Positions 61,829 through 64,000 of a stretch of 64,000 nucleotides of DNA are shown here, piece by piece. This DNA is from Arthrobacter luteolus NBRC 107841. Lineage in GTDB: Bacteria; Actinomycetota; Actinomycetes; Actinomycetales; Micrococcaceae. The notes below the pieces were generated by a model. That model ran no database searches, was not told the origin of the DNA, and saw only the letters and a list, made by a program, of their open reading frames with translations. How positions within the stretch are numbered: position 1 is the stretch's first letter; every line of letters begins with the position of its first letter. A program made the position numbers and the translations under genes. The stretch is from contig NZ_BCQM01000002.1 in NCBI RefSeq assembly GCF_001552075.1, forward strand, positions 1-64,000, in the 5' to 3' direction.

Positions 61829-63163
61829 TTAGGTCCCCAGCACCCGGTCCAGGTAGGGATTGGCAAACACCCGGTCCGGATCGAGCCGGTCCCGCAGGGC
61901 CAGGAAATCCCCAAAGCGGGGATAACGCGGCTCCAGCATCGCTGCACCGAGGCTGTGCAGCTTGCCCCAGTGCGGCCGGCCCTCATGCGCGAGCATCACT
62001 TCCTCCACCGCATCGAAGTATTCGGCCGGATCCTCACGGTGGTACCGGTGTACGGCGATGTAAGCGGTGTCCCGGCCGTAAGCAGTGGAGAGCCAGCGGT
62101 CGTCAGCGGCGGCCCAGCGCACCTCCACCGGAAAGGAAATCCGCCAGCGGTGTGCCTGGATCAGTCCCTGCAGCGCCTCGAACGCGGAAGGCAGCAGATC
62201 TGCCGGCACGGCGTACTCCATTTCCCGGAAGCGCACCGTGCGCCGCTGCGTGAAGACCTCCGGTGACAGGTCGGCATAGCTCCTGCCGCCAAGCAGCCGG
62301 GCCGCTGCCCGGTTGACCGGGGGAACCAGCGCGGGAGCGGCGGTGCCGGCGGCGCAGGTCAGCCGGTACAGCGTGTTGGAGAGCAGGGATTCATCGATCC
62401 AGCGGCCAAATGCCGGGAGCGGATTCCGCTCCGCAGTGCCTGGCAGCCGGGTATTGGATTTGGTGGCTGCCCGGTCGGTGTGCGGAAACCAGTAGAACTC
62501 AAAGTGGTCGGTTCCCTTGACCCGGCCGGTCAGGTTTTCGAAGACCCCGGCAAGGGCTTCGGAGCGTTCTTCCGCGCGCAGCACGAAGGCAGGAACGCAC
62601 TGCAGGGTCACCTCGGTGATGATGCCGAGCGCGCCGAGGCTCAGGGCAGCTGCCGGCAGCAGCGGGTCCCCGGCTTCCAGGGTGAGCAGACCGCCGTCGG
62701 GCTGCACCAGGGTCAGGCCCGCCACCTGCGTGGCCAGGCCGCCGAACGCGGCACCGGTGCCGTGGGTCCCGGTGGAGATCGCCCCGGCAATGGACTGGCG
62801 GTCAATGTCACCGAGGTTTGGCATCGCCAGGCCGTACGGTGCCAGGAGTCCCGGAATCCGATGCAGGCGGGTTCCTGCCAGCAGCCGGACCTGGCCGCGG
62901 GCCGTGTCCACACCGAGCAGGCCCTGCAGCCGGGCCAGGTCCAGCAGGAGACCGGGAGCTTCGGCAATGCCGGTGAAACTGTGCCCGGCGCCGACGGCCT
63001 TGACCCGCTGTCCGGCAGCCGCTGCAGCTGCCACTGCCCGCTGCAGGTCCGGGACGGTGGCAGGGGCCTCGATCCGTTCCGGACGGACGCTGACGGTCCG
63101 GCCCCAGTTCCGCCACTGCTGCCGCTGGTGGGGTTGGTGCGGGATTTTGACCTGCCGGTTCAC
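61829..63163 (-). CDS. D-arabinono-1,4-lactone oxidase-type FAD oxidase
   Basis: A 444-aa VAO-family flavoprotein. N-terminal PCMH domain: VKAVGAGHSFTGIAEAPG with H61 as the likely covalent FAD site, and DRQSIAGAISTGTHGTG. C-terminal ALO domain ends HWGKLHSLGA and RDRLDPDRVFANPYLDRVLG. It oxidises an aldonolactone or alditol. GTG start overlaps the stop of the upstream deaminase/aldolase gene by 4 bp (GTGA), so both act together. Confidence 0.9.
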   Translation of the reverse strand: MNRQVKIPHQPHQRQQWRNWGRTVSVRPERIEAPATVPDLQRAVAAAAAAGQRVKAVGAGHSFTGIAEAPGLLLDLARLQGLLGVDTARGQVRLLAGTRLHRIPGLLAPYGLAMPNLGDIDRQSIAGAISTGTHGTGAAFGGLATQVAGLTLVQPDGGLLTLEAGDPLLPAAALSLGALGIITEVTLQCVPAFVLRAEERSEALAGVFENLTGRVKGTDHFEFYWFPHTDRAATKSNTRLPGTAERNPLPAFGRWIDESLLSNTLYRLTCAAGTAAPALVPPVNRAAARLLGGRSYADLSPEVFTQRRTVRFREMEYAVPADLLPSAFEALQGLIQAHRWRISFPVEVRWAAADDRWLSTAYGRDTAYIAVHRYHREDPAEYFDAVEEVMLAHEGRPHWGKLHSLGAAMLEPRYPRFGDFLALRDRLDPDRVFANPYLDRVLGT

Positions 63164-64000
63164 AGAAATGCCTTTCCCTCGCCGCGGTAGGTGGGCAGCG
63201 CGGCAACCACAGCGCCGTCCTGGACCACCTGGAAGTGGTTGACCCGCTCGGACAGCTCGCCGCTCTTGGCGTGCCGGAGCCAGACCCGGTCTCCGACGGC
63301 GAGGTCTCCTGCTGCGCGGCCGGTGAGCGGTGTCTGTACTTCACCGGCGCCCTCCCGCGGCAGCAGCTTCAGGCCCGGCGGCCAGGCCACCTGGGGAACG
63401 CGGCTGGTGCCGGGCGGGCCGGAGGCGATCCAGCCGCCGCCCAGGATGGTGGCAGTGTTCCGGTTGGGGCGGCGCACCACATCGAGTGCGACGGCGGCAG
63501 CGGGGGCGGGGGAGAAGGCCCGGTAGGCGTCAAAAAGGTGCCCGGCGAACAGCCCTGAGCCAACCGTAATCTCAGTGACCGAAGGATCCCGGCCCGTTGC
63601 CTCGATGGATCCGGTGCCGCCGCCGTTGACAAACTCCAGGTCCGCCAGCTGCCTCAGCCCGTGGACGATCGATCCGCGGCGCTCCGTCAGTTCAGCCATG
63701 GACCGGCCCTGGATCCAGCGCATCAGCTGGTTGGCCGGCAGGGCACCGGGAACCGCATCCCCTACGCCGGCGACCTGTCCCTCGTACATCATCAGGCCCA
63801 CCAGGGTGAATCCCGGGCGGTCGAGGACACGGCGGGCCAGCCCAAGTGCCTGGTCCGGGGTGTGCAGGGGGGAGCGGCGGGTGCCGATGAAACCGAGCAC
63901 CGGTGCCTGCCAGGAGGCATCCGCGTCCAGGCAGACGCGCACCGGAGGCCGCCGCCCCGGGGATGCCAGGGAATCAATCAGGTCCAGCTGCGCTTCGTCG
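63160..64000 (-). CDS. Amino acid deaminase/aldolase (D-threonine aldolase-like), 5' end beyond window
   Basis: At least 280 residues of an alanine-racemase-fold PLP enzyme are visible. The visible barrel part includes APVLGFIGTRRSPLHTP and FTLVGLMMYEGQVAGVGD, FVNGGGTGSIEATG binds the PLP phosphate, and the C-terminal domain has VWLRHAKSGELSERVNHF, a zinc-type His region of DSD1/D-TA proteins. The Lys-bearing N-terminus lies right of 64000. It is coupled to the lactone oxidase. Confidence 0.85.
   Translation of the reverse strand, partial: DEAQLDLIDSLASPGRRPPVRVCLDADASWQAPVLGFIGTRRSPLHTPDQALGLARRVLDRPGFTLVGLMMYEGQVAGVGDAVPGALPANQLMRWIQGRSMAELTERRGSIVHGLRQLADLEFVNGGGTGSIEATGRDPSVTEITVGSGLFAGHLFDAYRAFSPAPAAAVALDVVRRPNRNTATILGGGWIASGPPGTSRVPQVAWPPGLKLLPREGAGEVQTPLTGRAAGDLAVGDRVWLRHAKSGELSERVNHFQVVQDGAVVAALPTYRGEGKAFL

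Overview
This 64 kb window is chromosomal DNA of a high-GC Gram-positive actinobacterium, most likely Arthrobacter in the broad sense (Micrococcaceae). The support is overall base composition, mycothiol-era actinobacterial families (DsbA-like nitroreductase, MptB mannosyltransferase, Glu-type RpiB, Obg with OCT domain), tandem clpP genes upstream of clpX, a translational-type ileS T-box and the proB-proA-nadD-rsfS order. The species assignment is inference.

Layout. 1-4.5 kb: edge of a tRNA-His, oligoribonuclease, a two-TM protein, and two convergent polyprenyl-sugar-dependent glycosyltransferases (MptB and GT87). 4.6-9.1 kb: DUF3224 protein, then a leftward cassette of surface DUF4397 protein, class F sortase, SigK-like ECF sigma factor, RskA-like anti-sigma factor and M50B metallopeptidase. 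9.3-13 kb: tRNA-Arg, a second-type SSB, a lipoprotein, a tandem-repeat patch, and ettA. 13-17 kb: TesB and a 4HBT thioesterase, a truncated haemoglobin, an MscS channel and OsmC. 17-23.5 kb: aminopeptidase N, a secreted metzincin protease with C-terminal FG-GAP-like repeats, rpiB and a Nei2-like glycosylase. 23.5-29.1 kb: tRNA-Gly, tRNA-Pro, trigger factor, clpP1-clpP2-clpX (protein quality control) and a DsbA-like protein.

29.1-29.75 kb is a small gene graveyard with an ankyrin relic and a collapsed two-component system. 29.77-33.1 kb is a uridine/ribonucleoside catabolic operon (nucleoside hydrolase, MFS transporter, ribokinase). 33.5-39.9 kb has valS, DUF488, a DUF559/AbiEi-like protein, an aminoglycoside-phosphotransferase-like gene broken by a single-base frameshift, and an SDR. 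40-46 kb is an operon of T-box leader, ileS, folC, a DUF4233 protein and ndk. 46-52.2 kb has a maltokinase-cap-like protein, VKOR, RNase E/G, rplU and rpmA. 52.3-59.5 kb runs obg, proB, proA, a small membrane protein, nadD, a long disordered membrane-tethered protein and rsfS. 59.7-64 kb has two identical tRNA-Ala genes, a NUDIX-NYN fusion, a YhhN lysoplasmalogenase, an aldonolactone oxidase and the 3' part of an amino acid deaminase/aldolase gene.

Most of the window is conserved housekeeping sequence. The most interesting parts are the self-contained SigK/RskA/M50/sortase/DUF4397 surface-signalling cassette, the ultrashort-stem ileS T-box, the NUDIX-NYN fusion, the 16-bp and 20-bp tandem repeats upstream of ettA, an orphan pair of palindromes near 36.95 kb, and the decaying genes at 29.1-29.7 and 38.0-39.0 kb. 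No CRISPR array, insertion sequence, prophage or origin was seen.
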